Shown one piece after another: positions 51,661 to 59,964 of a DNA stretch of 64,000 nucleotides. Within the stretch, counting starts at the first letter, position 1; every line of letters starts with the position of its first letter. The position numbers were made by a program, and so were the translations under genes. The DNA comes from SB11 sp965249955 (lineage in GTDB: Bacteria > Bacteroidota > Bacteroidia > UBA8524), in assembly GCA_965249955.1 (NCBI GenBank), contig OZ252261.1, positions 1,054,001 to 1,118,000 of the forward strand, written 5' to 3'. Under the pieces are notes generated by a model. The model was not told the DNA's origin and made no database searches. It saw only the letters and a program-made list of their open reading frames with translations.

Positions 51661-51728
51661 AAACCAGATATTTTTATCTGGTTTACTAGGTAAGTAAACG
51701 CAAAAAAGCCCTGCATATACAGGGCTTT
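51661..51728 (-). terminator. Tandem hairpins (terminator of the gene at 51766)
   Basis: Hairpin AAACCAGATA/TATCTGGTTT (51661-51670 with 51675-51684) and hairpin AAAGCCCTG/CAGGGCTTT (51705-51713 with 51720-51728). The second has an A-run that becomes a U-run on the minus strand, so it terminates the gene ending at 51766. Confidence 0.75.
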
Positions 51729-51765
51729 AACCAGACTGTTAACTTGCTTCGCAAAGCTTTCTTTT

Positions 51766-52179
51766 CTAAAAAGAGGCCTCGCCTATATGACCTATAAGGT
51801 AGGGCGCACTTATATAAGCATTGGGAGCAGTTGAACCTGAAAGAAACGCGCTTGTAGTGCCTGCATCAGCAGCAATAACAGCTATGCCTGTATTACTAAA
51901 AGGAGTTGTTGGGTTGCTAACGGCCATACTGCCAACAACAGTTGCAGTGCTACCGTTAAAACTAAAGGCTGCATTTATAGTGGCACAGTTTCCTGTTTCG
52001 TTACAAAAACATATCATGTTTTGGGTGTAGTATGCAGGTGCAGGACTTACAGGGCATATCCATTCTCCTTTAAAGTTAAATACATTACCGTTCTGAGAAA
52101 CGGTAAAACCATTTTCGAAATCGGCTGATTGAACGGCTGATGCGCCACTTTTTGATGGGTAAAAAGCAATAGATGCCAT
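51766..52179 (-). CDS. Small unexported beta-rich protein
   Basis: A 137-residue protein without signal peptide, rich in Ala/Ser/Thr/Asn. Strand-like repeats include GFTVSQNGNVFNFKGEWICP, INAAFSFNGSTATVVGSMAV and NTGIAVIAADAGTTSAFLSG. It contains four or five Cys. I do not recognise a family. It lies alone between terminators, upstream of the two-repeat protein and downstream of the GH64-like gene. Confidence 0.55.
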   Translation of the reverse strand: MASIAFYPSKSGASAVQSADFENGFTVSQNGNVFNFKGEWICPVSPAPAYYTQNMICFCNETGNCATINAAFSFNGSTATVVGSMAVSNPTTPFSNTGIAVIAADAGTTSAFLSGSTAPNAYISAPYLIGHIGEASF

Positions 52180-52418
52180 AATAATTATTTTTATTTTTTT
52201 CTTACTCGTAAGGCTTTTCAGGTTTCGCCTCTATTTTTTTAAAGTCTAACAGAAAGACTCGTTTGTGCTCACTATAAAAGAGAGAGTGGGTTCTGCTCCA
52301 CTTTGTTTAGCTACAATTGCTGATACAAATATTGAGGCTTTAAAACTGAAATAATAGGATATTAATAACTGTTTAACAAAACAGATACTTTTAATTGGTT
52401 GGGGTTTAACGCAAAAAA

Positions 52419-52441
52419 AGCCCCATCAAATTGATGGGGCT
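52419..52441 (-). terminator. Terminator of the GH64-like gene
   Basis: AGCCCCATCAA pairs with TTGATGGGGCT around one A. The adjacent A-run becomes a U-run on the minus strand. Confidence 0.85.
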
Positions 52442-52482
52442 AAAACACTAATTTTTTATATTATGTTACAAAATATTTGCCG

Positions 52483-54051
52483 CTACAAAGGCCCTAAGAA
52501 AACGCCTAGTGTTAGTGCATTATTACTATCGTAATTAGCTGTAACATCGTTAGAGTATCCACCTTGATCGTCAAAAGCATAGCCGTATCCAATGTTGTTT
52601 AACAAAGGCGCTTCACTGCCACCCAGTCCGTAGTGCAAGTAGTTGGAGTATATGTTTGAGAAACCTGCTGAATTATCGGTTTCAGGATAAAAATTACCGC
52701 AAATAAACAAGCACTCGGGTACAGGCAATAGTGGCCCTACGGGATTGGTAATAATAATTTGCTCTGTATTGCCGGCTACAATAGCGGTTGAAACCACTTT
52801 AGTAGGCTGTGCAGCAAGTTGCTTCACAATCTCCATATTTGTCGAAAAAATGGTATTTGCCGGTAACGATGTAATACTAACCTGATTGTTTTGAATTTGT
52901 GCTGCTGAATATTGTGTACTAAAACTAATAAGGTTATTAATTGCAGGCGAAAGCCCACGAGTTATTAGGCTCACTACTTGGTTTTCTAAATTACCCAAAA
53001 GGTCTGTGTTGGTAATACCTGCTTGGTATGAAGAATCGCTAAAAGCACCTGCACAAGCCAACACCATGGCAGTGGCAGGCATAGTGGTGGGTAAATTACC
53101 CGTCCACCAACTTGGCGGTGCAGCCAGTGTTACAGAGGGGTCTAAAGTACCCGGAAAGGCTGAGCAGTTGGTTGTAAAGTACGGAAAGTAAACATTATAG
53201 GTTTCAGTTGCCGGTTTAGAGGTAAACTGCAACACGTTGTATTTAACACCTCCCTCGGTAATTGTAGTAACCTTTCCACTGTATTTAATCAGCGAAACAG
53301 GATCTTGCAGGGTAAGTGTATTGGTCATATAGTATTTAAAAAAACTATATATGGCGTTATCTAAAAACGTAGCAAGTGCTGTAGGAGTTGAGCCACTGCT
53401 ATACATATCGATAAGATGAAAAGGGGCTACCAAACGCTTTACGGTGCCGCTGCTCCAACCACAAACACTAAATGGAGTATAGCTAGGGGCAGGCAGGTTT
53501 GAAGTAAAGTTTGAAATTATGGTATCGAGAGACAGCCATGGCTTTATACCTATTACGTTGGGATAATTAAGGCTTGAGGTATCAACTGTTGATGGCGGCG
53601 GAAATGTAGCACCATTAGCAACAGGGTTTACATATAAAGTAATGGGTATACCCAAACCATCAACTTGCGATGTATCAATATTTGCATTACCTATTGCAGT
53701 ACCAACTGTGGGGGTGGTAGCAATTTCGATAAAATCAAATACGAAATCGGCAAGTGCGCTTGGCTGAACAATACCATTAGAGCCTTGACTTAGTGCAGTG
53801 CTAGAGGTTGAGAACCACACCCGTCCCCCCGTCATGCTATTGTTTGAATTTAAGTAAAAAGTATATACCCCATTTGCTGAAGGTATAGCACTAAGTAAAA
53901 CGCTGCAAGCTGTGGCTTGTGCCGTAGCTACCCAGTTGTTATCGGCATCAATTTTATAAAAATTGTTGTTACCATCTGTAATAAAAACATACAACGCAGT
54001 ATCGGCTATACCCGTGTTGTTTGAGATTTCAATGCTAATTGAGTTTTGCAT
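52483..54051 (-). CDS. GH64-like beta-1,3-glucanase family protein
   Basis: A 522-residue protein. The early block ALYVFITDGNNNFYKIDADN is the thaumatin-like beta-sandwich start of this family, followed by QVDGLGIPITLYV, then the ending GYGYAFDDQGGYSNDV typical of GH64 enzymes, which release laminaripentaose from beta-1,3-glucan. Unlike most GH64 enzymes it has no signal peptide. It may leave the cell by another route, or act as a binding protein. It is alone between an AT-rich leader and a terminator. I did not locate the catalytic acidic residues with certainty. Confidence 0.7.
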   Translation of the reverse strand: MQNSISIEISNNTGIADTALYVFITDGNNNFYKIDADNNWVATAQATACSVLLSAIPSANGVYTFYLNSNNSMTGGRVWFSTSSTALSQGSNGIVQPSALADFVFDFIEIATTPTVGTAIGNANIDTSQVDGLGIPITLYVNPVANGATFPPPSTVDTSSLNYPNVIGIKPWLSLDTIISNFTSNLPAPSYTPFSVCGWSSGTVKRLVAPFHLIDMYSSGSTPTALATFLDNAIYSFFKYYMTNTLTLQDPVSLIKYSGKVTTITEGGVKYNVLQFTSKPATETYNVYFPYFTTNCSAFPGTLDPSVTLAAPPSWWTGNLPTTMPATAMVLACAGAFSDSSYQAGITNTDLLGNLENQVVSLITRGLSPAINNLISFSTQYSAAQIQNNQVSITSLPANTIFSTNMEIVKQLAAQPTKVVSTAIVAGNTEQIIITNPVGPLLPVPECLFICGNFYPETDNSAGFSNIYSNYLHYGLGGSEAPLLNNIGYGYAFDDQGGYSNDVTANYDSNNALTLGVFLGPL

Positions 54052-54302
54052 AAGGATAATTTTTAGTTTATAATGTATTTATTATTTAGATTCACTTAAA
54101 TAAAGTTTAATTGTGTAAATCTAGCAATCTATAATTAGCCTACTATTAACATAAAAAGAAGGCTATACATATTTGCTATACAAAGGTGATGTATAAACTA
54201 CTTTCTAAAACAATCATTAATGCTTGCTTTTAAAAACAGATAAAAATAACTGGTTTGCCTGCGCCTTGCAGCAATTAGAAACACTAAATAATAGGTTATA
54301 TA

Positions 54303-55265
54303 TTACCTATTATTCCACCGCTTGCGCGCCCACTCCTCTTGCTCACGCACATCCATAAACGTCCACGCAAGTACACGGCTAATTTTTTGCCCTTGTCCCA
54401 TATCAATAGTTTCTATCTGTTTCGCATTCACATCGTCAAGCGCATTGTAATATATATGCAAATTTTCTTGCCTCGAAACCAGCGAAGTAAACCACAAACA
54501 CGATTTGGCAAACAAAGTACTTTCGGCAACCATATTGCTCACAAAGCGTTCTTCTCCCCCTTCGCTCCACAATTCGGCATTTGTGCCGCCAAAATTTAGT
54601 TGTTTACCTGTTTTTTTAATACCCAAATTACGCCACTTGCGCTCTGTACTGGCCTGTGCATCTCTTGATGAGGCATGAAACGGCGGATTGCAAACAGTAA
54701 CATCAAACAGCTCATTGGGCTGCACAATACCTTTAAAATAGTGTGTTGTATTGGGTTGCTTGCGCACTTCAATACTTGCAGCTAGGTTATTGCTATCAAT
54801 ATTTTTTTTTGCTGCGCTAATGGCGGTAGTGTCAATTTCAGTACCTACAAACTGCCAACCGTATTCTTGATGCCCAATAAAGGGATAAATGCAGTTTGCA
54901 CCCACACCAATATCTAAAACATTTACAGCCTTGCCGCGAGGAATTACGCCCCTATTAACATCAGCCAATAAATCGGCTATATTATGTATATAATCAGCTC
55001 TACCGGGTATTGGTGGGCACAAATACCCTTGCGGAATATCCCACTCTTTAATACCGTAAAAAGCAATTAGTAATGCTTTGTTTAGTGCTTTTACCGCGCT
55101 AGGATCTTTAAAATCAATAGATAAATTGCCGTATTTATTAGGCGCAACATACTTTGACAATTGAGGCAAGGCAGTTGTAAGTGCGGGAAAATCATACCCA
55201 TTTCTGTGCCTGTTACGTTGGTGTAAGTTTTCCTTTACAGTAACAGGATTGGTTTGTTTACTCAT
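54303..55265 (-). CDS. rlmF: 23S rRNA (adenine-1618-N6)-methyltransferase
   Basis: SAM-dependent enzyme that methylates A1618 of 23S rRNA. The 320-residue protein shows the RlmF-specific start NLHQRNRHRNGYDFPAL, then YLCPPIPGRADYIHNIADLL, the SAM motif VLDIGVGANCIYP and the catalytic NPPF motif in VTVCNPPFHASS. The length is normal. Transcribed alone, divergent from the immunity-gene region. Confidence 0.94.
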   Translation of the reverse strand: MSKQTNPVTVKENLHQRNRHRNGYDFPALTTALPQLSKYVAPNKYGNLSIDFKDPSAVKALNKALLIAFYGIKEWDIPQGYLCPPIPGRADYIHNIADLLADVNRGVIPRGKAVNVLDIGVGANCIYPFIGHQEYGWQFVGTEIDTTAISAAKKNIDSNNLAASIEVRKQPNTTHYFKGIVQPNELFDVTVCNPPFHASSRDAQASTERKWRNLGIKKTGKQLNFGGTNAELWSEGGEERFVSNMVAESTLFAKSCLWFTSLVSRQENLHIYYNALDDVNAKQIETIDMGQGQKISRVLAWTFMDVREQEEWARKRWNNR

Positions 55266-55349
55266 TTGTTGTTACGAAAGTATCTAAACATACCCAGAAA
55301 AAACAATAACGATAAACAATTTAAGTTTATACATTAGTGTATAAGATTT

Positions 55350-55466
55350 GTGATAACAGCAGAAGAAGCACACAAAATAGCAGAAAATTATCTAAAAAAT
55401 GTTAAAAAAATATGGCATCAGAAAATTAATAGATGATTATGTTGAAGATTTAATTAAAGATATATG
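55350..55466 (+). pseudogene. Recombination scar: immunity-gene head joined to toxin tail
   Basis: A GTG at 55350 reads VITAEEAHKIAENYLKN, matching the start of the Imm35-like protein at 56444 (MITKEQAYTIAEEYLKK), then goes out of frame. The other frame from 55400 reads LKKYGIRKLIDDYVEDLIKD then I-stop. Its TGA overlaps the ATG of the next gene by the ATGA arrangement typical of toxin-immunity pairs. The scar seems to fuse one cassette's immunity head to another's toxin tail. Confidence 0.55.
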
Positions 55467-55784
55467 AAACACAAAAAGGATGAAATTATTGAAAAAGCAA
55501 AACTAATATTAAAACAAATTGACTTCAAATATGACCTTAATGAAGAATTAAGCACCCAAGAAGTTGATCCAGATACAAATAACAGAAGTTTTGAAAAAGA
55601 TACATGGATGGTTTGGATTCCTTACGGAAAACCTCTTTTTCCAAAAAACCGTACTGCGATTTTGTTTATTGATGATGAAACAGGAAATCCCCTGTTTATG
55701 CATCATAGCCAAGCAAAAATCATTCTTACAGTCAACGAAGATGGAACAATTGAAGAAACAGTTAAACGCATAGGCGAAAAATAA
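55464..55784 (+). CDS. Putative immunity protein
   Basis: A 106-residue acidic cytosolic protein (KDEIIEKAKLILKQIDFKYD, DTWMVWIPYGKPLFPKNRTA, ILFIDDETGNPLFMHHSQAK). The ILFIDDETGNPLFM hairpin is like those of small immunity proteins of the Imm35/YrhB-like type. Its start overlaps the stop of a toxin-like tail and its stop overlaps the next start, so it is translationally coupled on both sides. Family not certain; the immunity role comes from context. Confidence 0.6.
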   Translation: MKHKKDEIIEKAKLILKQIDFKYDLNEELSTQEVDPDTNNRSFEKDTWMVWIPYGKPLFPKNRTAILFIDDETGNPLFMHHSQAKIILTVNEDGTIEETVKRIGEK

Positions 55785-56317
55785 TGCAAACAGAAGTAAA
55801 TAACCTTAAAAACTATTTTGGCAATAGGCTAAAAAGATACACCGAAGAAGAGCTGGGCAATAGCGTTGTACACAAACTTACGTCAACCAATAGAGAAATT
55901 CTTATCGATGTAGGTATACCAAAGTATAATGGTGTTGGAGGCACTTATGAACCCATTCAAAATACATCTATAATAAATAACCGTTACTTAACCATCTACT
56001 CTAACGGACTCCCATGGAGCAATGTTAGCATTGACTTAAAAACAAATATTGTAGTATATTTAAATGATATAGACGATCCTCAATACAACCACAGCAAATG
56101 CAATAAAAACCTACACACTCATTTAGAATATATAATGATTTTTGAAAAATTCTATAAGAATATGGTTTTTACAGAAGCTTTAGGCCCCTACGATGATGAT
56201 AAAAACTACGTAAGATATGCCAAAGCGTTAGAGAATAATTTTAAAAAGATAAATGATGACTACAAAAAAGGGATGTGGTCTATATTATTACTTGAAATGA
56301 ATTTAGGAACAATTTAA
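55784..56317 (+). CDS. Putative SUKH-like immunity protein
   Basis: A 177-residue cytosolic protein. The pattern NREILIDVGIPKYNG early, a central YLTIYSNG and DLKTNIVVYLNDID, and the late helix KFYKNMVFTEALGPYDDDKN then WSILLLEMNLGTI resemble SUKH-4/SUKH-5 immunity proteins, which neutralise varied toxins in polymorphic systems. It directly follows another putative immunity gene, and a remnant of the 87-residue gene lies 12 bases after it. Confidence 0.6.
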   Translation: MQTEVNNLKNYFGNRLKRYTEEELGNSVVHKLTSTNREILIDVGIPKYNGVGGTYEPIQNTSIINNRYLTIYSNGLPWSNVSIDLKTNIVVYLNDIDDPQYNHSKCNKNLHTHLEYIMIFEKFYKNMVFTEALGPYDDDKNYVRYAKALENNFKKINDDYKKGMWSILLLEMNLGTI

Positions 56318-56329
56318 TAGAAACTATCT

Positions 56330-56399
56330 ATGCAGACAGAAAAAACAACTTAATAGGTAATGACATAGACTGCATTATCGCCATAGAAAATAAAAAAAG
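56330..56399 (+). pseudogene. Decayed 5' end of the 87-residue toxin-locus gene, remnant 1
   Basis: ACAGAAAAAACAACTTAATA and the following 35 bases align with the first 70 bases of the gene at 18262 (MTETNNLIGGNGTEF onward), but the frame stops after seven codons. Confidence 0.6.
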
Positions 56400-56443
56400 T
56401 AATGTTGGATGTTAGATTTAGAGGTTTTAAACTTGAAAATAAT

Positions 56444-56722
56444 ATGATAACAAAAGAACAAGCATATACAATTGCTGAAGAATACTTAAAAAAAGAGTCT
56501 GTTGGGTACACATTTATTGGTCCAATTGATAAAATTTTCTATGAGAAAGAACATATAATACCAATAGGTGAAAGAGAAGGTGAAACACAAGAGACTTATA
56601 GTGTTGGGTTTGGCGAGATTTGGGGTGAAGAAATCAGAATATTATTTATAATTATCAATGCAACAACTGGGAACATTATATACATAATAACGCCTCATAA
56701 ATATATCATTCCTAATAATTAG
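56444..56722 (+). CDS. Imm35/YrhB-like putative immunity protein
   Basis: A 92-residue protein started at 56444 (MITKEQAYTIAEEYLKK); the longer frame from 56402 adds 14 unrelated residues. The start helix, then YSVGFGEIWGEEIRILFIII and TGNIIYI, match the small alpha-beta immunity type Imm35/YrhB. A second head of the same kind is at 55350. It is bracketed by the two remnants of the 87-residue gene. Confidence 0.6.
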   Translation: MITKEQAYTIAEEYLKKESVGYTFIGPIDKIFYEKEHIIPIGEREGETQETYSVGFGEIWGEEIRILFIIINATTGNIIYIITPHKYIIPNN

Positions 56723-56733
56723 TCTTGTGTTTT

Positions 56734-56805
56734 ATGCAAAGAGAGACAAATAACTTAATTGGCCAGTAACGGCACAACGTTTATTACCCCCGCAGAAAAA
56801 GTTAA
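56734..56805 (+). pseudogene. Decayed 5' end of the 87-residue toxin-locus gene, remnant 2
   Basis: From ATG 56734 the sequence GAGACAAATAACTTAATTGG and the following GGCACAACGTTTATTACCCC align with bases 18265-18325 of the intact gene. A TAA interrupts the frame where GGT-AAT is expected. Confidence 0.7.
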
Positions 56806-56919
56806 AGCATTTTTATGCTCTGCTTAAAAAACTCCTCTTGGTTCAATACCTTTGCTGTAATCCTAAGAACCAAACACAGATTAAACACCAAATTTATCCC
56901 CTAAACACTGCTCAAGATT

Positions 56920-57264
56920 ATGTCTGACGAAATGAAACCTTGCCCACAATGTAATTCTCCCTACGGATATTCAAAAGGAGATAACCTGTATGAATGCCCC
57001 GAATGTGGCCATGAATGGAATACTGAAGTAATGGCTGAGGAAGAAGAGGGTTTGGTGGTAAAAGATTCTAACGGTAACCTTTTAAGTGATGGTGATTCTG
57101 TAATTGTAATTAAAAATTTACCTGTAAAAGGTGCTCCCAACCCCATAAAAATAGGCACTAAGGTAAAAAATATACGATTGGTTGAAGGCGACCACAATAT
57201 TGATTGCAAAATTGATGGTTTTGGCTCGATGAGTTTAAAATCAGAGTTTGTGAAGAAGGCTTAA
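56920..57264 (+). CDS. PhnA/YjdM-family zinc-ribbon protein
   Basis: A 114-residue protein with an N-terminal zinc ribbon (Cys 8, 11, 26, 29 in CPQC and CPEC) and the PhnA domain LVVKDSNGNLLSDGDSVIVI, then KNLPVKG and LKSEFVKK. The family is common and was named from a phosphonate operon, but its function is not that of a phosphonoacetate hydrolase in most bacteria. Monocistronic; probably core sequence resuming after the immunity array. Confidence 0.88.
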   Translation: MSDEMKPCPQCNSPYGYSKGDNLYECPECGHEWNTEVMAEEEEGLVVKDSNGNLLSDGDSVIVIKNLPVKGAPNPIKIGTKVKNIRLVEGDHNIDCKIDGFGSMSLKSEFVKKA

Positions 57265-57287
57265 AAGGTTAATACTGCTTTCACGGA

Positions 57288-57681
57288 ATGACAATATCCA
57301 TCATAAAAAAAGGAAAATATTTTAGCTTGACAACATTGGCTATATTATTTCTGCTTATGAGCGGATGTATTCCAAACAATCTTTTTGAAGGAAATTAAAA
57401 TAGAATGGTTCTATTGCTCAACTGTAACATTTGTTACTGCTGATTCTATAAAAATTTTCTCTGATAGCCTGAATATTCAAAAAACGCTCTGTGTTTCAGA
57501 TAATATTGCTGATGTGACTTTAAGTAATAAAGATATAACTATCTCCTTTTTTGGATACCCACAATTAAGAGGGGAGCGAATTAATATAGTGGATAGTATT
57601 TTTGGATATGGAGTGCTAATTGATACAAACGGTATTTCAAGCGGCCACCCTACTTCTAGAAAATTTTATAAGGCTAAATAA
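57288..57681 (+). pseudogene. Frameshifted lipoprotein gene
   Basis: An ATG at 57288 begins a lipoprotein signal (LTTLAILFLLMSGC) that ends after IPNNLFEGN. The remaining 98 codons (KEIKIEWFYCSTVTFVTADS to RKFYKAK) are in the next frame from about 57385. A one-base insertion in the T5 run at 57382-57386 would explain it. Unknown family; decay and sequencing error cannot be distinguished here. Confidence 0.6.
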
Positions 57682-57709
57682 TTATATACATAAACGCCAA
57701 TAAACAAAA

Positions 57710-57735
57710 AAACCTCATCGTTTCTGATGAGGTTT
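57710..57735 (+). terminator. Rho-independent terminator
   Basis: AAACCTCATC pairs with GATGAGGTTT around GTTTCT (57720-57725), with an A-run before it. Confidence 0.8.
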
Positions 57736-57751
57736 CTATTTTGTGGACTTA

Positions 57752-57835
57752 GCCGGAACAGAGTCGAACCAACTCATTGAAGATTTTGAGCGGCTGTATA
57801 GCCTGAAAGCTTTACTGGATAAGGAGAAAGTGTAA
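57752..57835 (+). pseudogene. Gene tail fragment
   Basis: An open frame without start reads AGTESNQLIEDFERLYSLKA then LLDKEKV and a stop. It looks like the C-terminal helix of a lost protein. Confidence 0.4.
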
Positions 57836-57981
57836 TTCTCCCTCATTATTTAAAACAGGTGCATTTTCTTGATATTATCAAGGAAGGGTTGAAATAAATA
57901 GCACAACAGACAAAAGGGGAGGCCCATACCGATGCTACTATAACCTTTTTACATATTACTTATTGATTTTAAGTACTTTTG

Positions 57982-58125
57982 ATGTTCAAGTTGCTTGAAA
58001 CCGAAGCAAGCGGGCTAGTTTCCCTGTTTGGCAATGATAACAAAGGATTTTCAGGCGATATGGATGCCGAAACAGCAATTTTACAAGCACGCTTTAAACG
58101 CCTTAAAAATATGTGCAAAGGGTAA
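57982..58125 (+). pseudogene. Short coding-like remnant
   Basis: ATG at 57982 opens 47 codons (MFKLLETEASGLVSLFGNDN, then KGFSGDMDAETAILQARFKR and LKNMCKG). The composition is coding-like and the basic end recalls tails of Bacteroidota mobilisation proteins, but I cannot assign it. The longer frame covering 58028-58279 overlaps it and looks spurious. Confidence 0.35.
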
Positions 58126-58238
58126 AATACTGGATTTATGCCGTTTTCAAAGGTTCAAGGGTATTAGGAAAACGGCTAACTACTTACTATCAAAAAACAG
58201 GCTAATCAAAAGGACACGCCTTAAGTTTGCTTACTTCA

Positions 58239-58742
58239 TTAACTTTTATATAAATAACGGGATTCGTATCCCCGAATAATATATTTAACATCATCAGAAG
58301 CTAGCGATTTGATACCTGATAGAAACTCAACAGTATCAACCCAATCTTCGTGTTTGTATAGAAGGTACTTAAACGCCTCTAAATTGTCCGAATCAATATT
58401 TGAGTAATTCTTCAACCCCATTTCATTGTGCAAATCGTATAGTATAGAAAAGGCTCTTTTAGGGTCATCAGAGGTAAGTAGCTTTAAAATTTCCGGTATG
58501 GCACCTTTACCGATAAACAGAATATATCCCAATCCAAAACTAGCAGTATCAGTAGGGTCTCCAAATAATGATAAATTATAAAAAATATCTACGGCTTCTT
58601 TACTCCTATCCTCAATAAGTTTATCTATAATTTCATGATACTTTTCCGAATCTGCATCTGAGTAAAATAGGTAATCTTTAAAGCTAGCCAACTCCTCTTT
58701 TGAGTAATTGGTTTCTTTCAAGTCTAATGTTAAGTCAATCAT
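58239..58742 (-). CDS. Helical protein of unknown function, possible immunity protein
   Basis: A 167-residue cytosolic acidic protein, almost all helical (SKEELASFKDYLFYSDADSE, EAVDIFYNLSLFGDPTDTAS, AIPEILKLLTSDDPKRAFSI, KYIIRGYESRYLYKS). The layout resembles HEAT-like or Imm-type proteins found in immunity arrays. It is close to the array but on the other strand, and its family is not recognised. Confidence 0.5.
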   Translation of the reverse strand: MIDLTLDLKETNYSKEELASFKDYLFYSDADSEKYHEIIDKLIEDRSKEAVDIFYNLSLFGDPTDTASFGLGYILFIGKGAIPEILKLLTSDDPKRAFSILYDLHNEMGLKNYSNIDSDNLEAFKYLLYKHEDWVDTVEFLSGIKSLASDDVKYIIRGYESRYLYKS

Positions 58743-58862
58743 TGCAATGCGATTTTAGTTTTATGTTTATGACGAAATTAAACATAATTATAAAAAGATA
58801 AACCCTTACAATTAAAAATAATAAACAATATAAGAGACAAGGGTTTGCCGCTTTGGCGGCGC

Positions 58863-58892
58863 AAAAAGCAGTCCTCATTCGGGCTGCTTTTG
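58863..58892. terminator. Hairpin terminator
   Basis: AAAAGCAG pairs with CTGCTTTT across a 12-base loop, downstream of the ArdC-type gene on the minus strand. Confidence 0.55.
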
Positions 58893-58941
58893 CCTTGTGT
58901 CCTGCGCTATACGGCGGGGTGTTAGATGTTATTTGTAGGGC

Positions 58942-59394
58942 TTAATACTCCAAAGGCTCTAAACTGATTTTAGCAGGTTGTTCAGGCTGTCTTTCCTGTT
59001 GGCTTGGTTGGTTATTGTTTTCGCTTTCCTCTTGGGTATCACCTACGGGGTCAACTTGGGCATTTGAAAACAGGTAAGCGATAGGAAAATATTTAATCAT
59101 TTCTTCCAGTTCTTCGGCGGTTGTGCTGTTTTCAATGGGTTTTTGTATTTGTTTGGGTCTTGCCCATAGCAAAAAGGCTTTTTCACCCTTTCGCACTTGG
59201 TTGCCTTCTTTTTTCCATTGGCGGTAACTCTTAAACTCTCGGTGTGTTTCATCCTTATATAAGGTTTCAACGATGGCATCGTTAATAGTGAAAAAAGTAC
59301 CATCTTCTACAAGGTCTTTCACTTCAAGGCTTAGCAGTTTTAGGCGTTCCCGTGCCTCGTCGATGGGGCGTTTTTTGATTTCTGTATTTTCCAT
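58942..59394 (-). CDS. ArdC-type ssDNA-binding-domain protein
   Basis: A 150-residue protein. The block THREFKSYRQWKKEGNQVRK, then GEKAFLLWARP and later YFPIAYLFSNAQVD, matches the N-terminal ssDNA-binding domain of ArdC, an anti-restriction factor of plasmids and conjugative elements. The metallopeptidase half of full ArdC is absent. The Gln/Glu/Pro-rich end is disordered. Such short versions are common in Bacteroidota mobile elements. Confidence 0.7.
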   Translation of the reverse strand: MENTEIKKRPIDEARERLKLLSLEVKDLVEDGTFFTINDAIVETLYKDETHREFKSYRQWKKEGNQVRKGEKAFLLWARPKQIQKPIENSTTAEELEEMIKYFPIAYLFSNAQVDPVGDTQEESENNNQPSQQERQPEQPAKISLEPLEY

Positions 59395-59461
59395 GGGGTG
59401 TATTGTTAAAGTGGTGAGTAAAAAAAGCCGTTGCTTGCCCCCAACGGCTAAGGGGTTTTGA

Positions 59462-59964
59462 TTAGTTGGCAGGTTGCCCGTAGGTTAAAATCTGTTGGTC
59501 GTATTCGGTGATTTTAGCTTCTAAAAGCCCTGTTAAATGCGCTAACATTTCTTGCACCAGTTTAGGGTTAGTAATGTTGTATTCGCGGCGTTTATTGTCG
59601 TGCAATTCGATGCGAACGCCATAATTGTTTCCCGTTTCAAACTTTGTAAGTTCTTCGTCTTCAATTTCCAGTTCTTTGACGGCATCTAAATGGGTCGCAA
59701 ACCTTCGGCGAATATTTACCAGTTTTTCCAATCCTAAAAAGAAACTGATTTGCTCGTCTAGGGTTTTGGGGGTTCTGCGGCTGGCGTTTCTGTCGCAACG
59801 GGTGGTTTTTCTTCTGTTTTGGGTGTGTTCTCACTTTTAGGTGGTTCAACGGGTGTAGGGGCGTTTGTTTTGCCGTTTACAGCGTTGTTTTTACCATTGG
59901 TTTTGTTGTTTGTGGCGGGTGTTACTTCCTTCGCACCGTTGCCGTTTGTTTTGGGTGTTGTCAT
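59462..59964 (-). pseudogene. Mobile-element protein split by a frameshift
   Basis: The first part (from ATG 59964) is a Pro/Thr/Asn-rich linker ending TETPAAEPPKP. The second (TLDEQISFFLGLEKLVNIRR, then RFATHLDAVKELEIEDEELT) continues in another frame to 59462 and has only a TTG as start. The frames overlap at the run C5-A4-C3 near 59757-59768, so a one-base slip joins them into a protein of about 165 residues. The same arrangement as one gene is usual in Bacteroidota mobile elements, in my memory. Confidence 0.55.

Noticed and set aside
57741..57790. tRNA-like 3' end on the minus strand (GGTTCGACTC read in reverse)
   Set aside because: The T-stem cannot pair properly around TTCGACT and no acceptor or anticodon arm follows. 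The plus strand instead reads as a coding tail.
58028..58279. 83-codon open frame on the plus strand
   Set aside because: It overlaps a more coding-like frame at 57982-58125. Its product is rich in Lys and Asn without pattern, and it runs into the opposite-strand gene at 58239.
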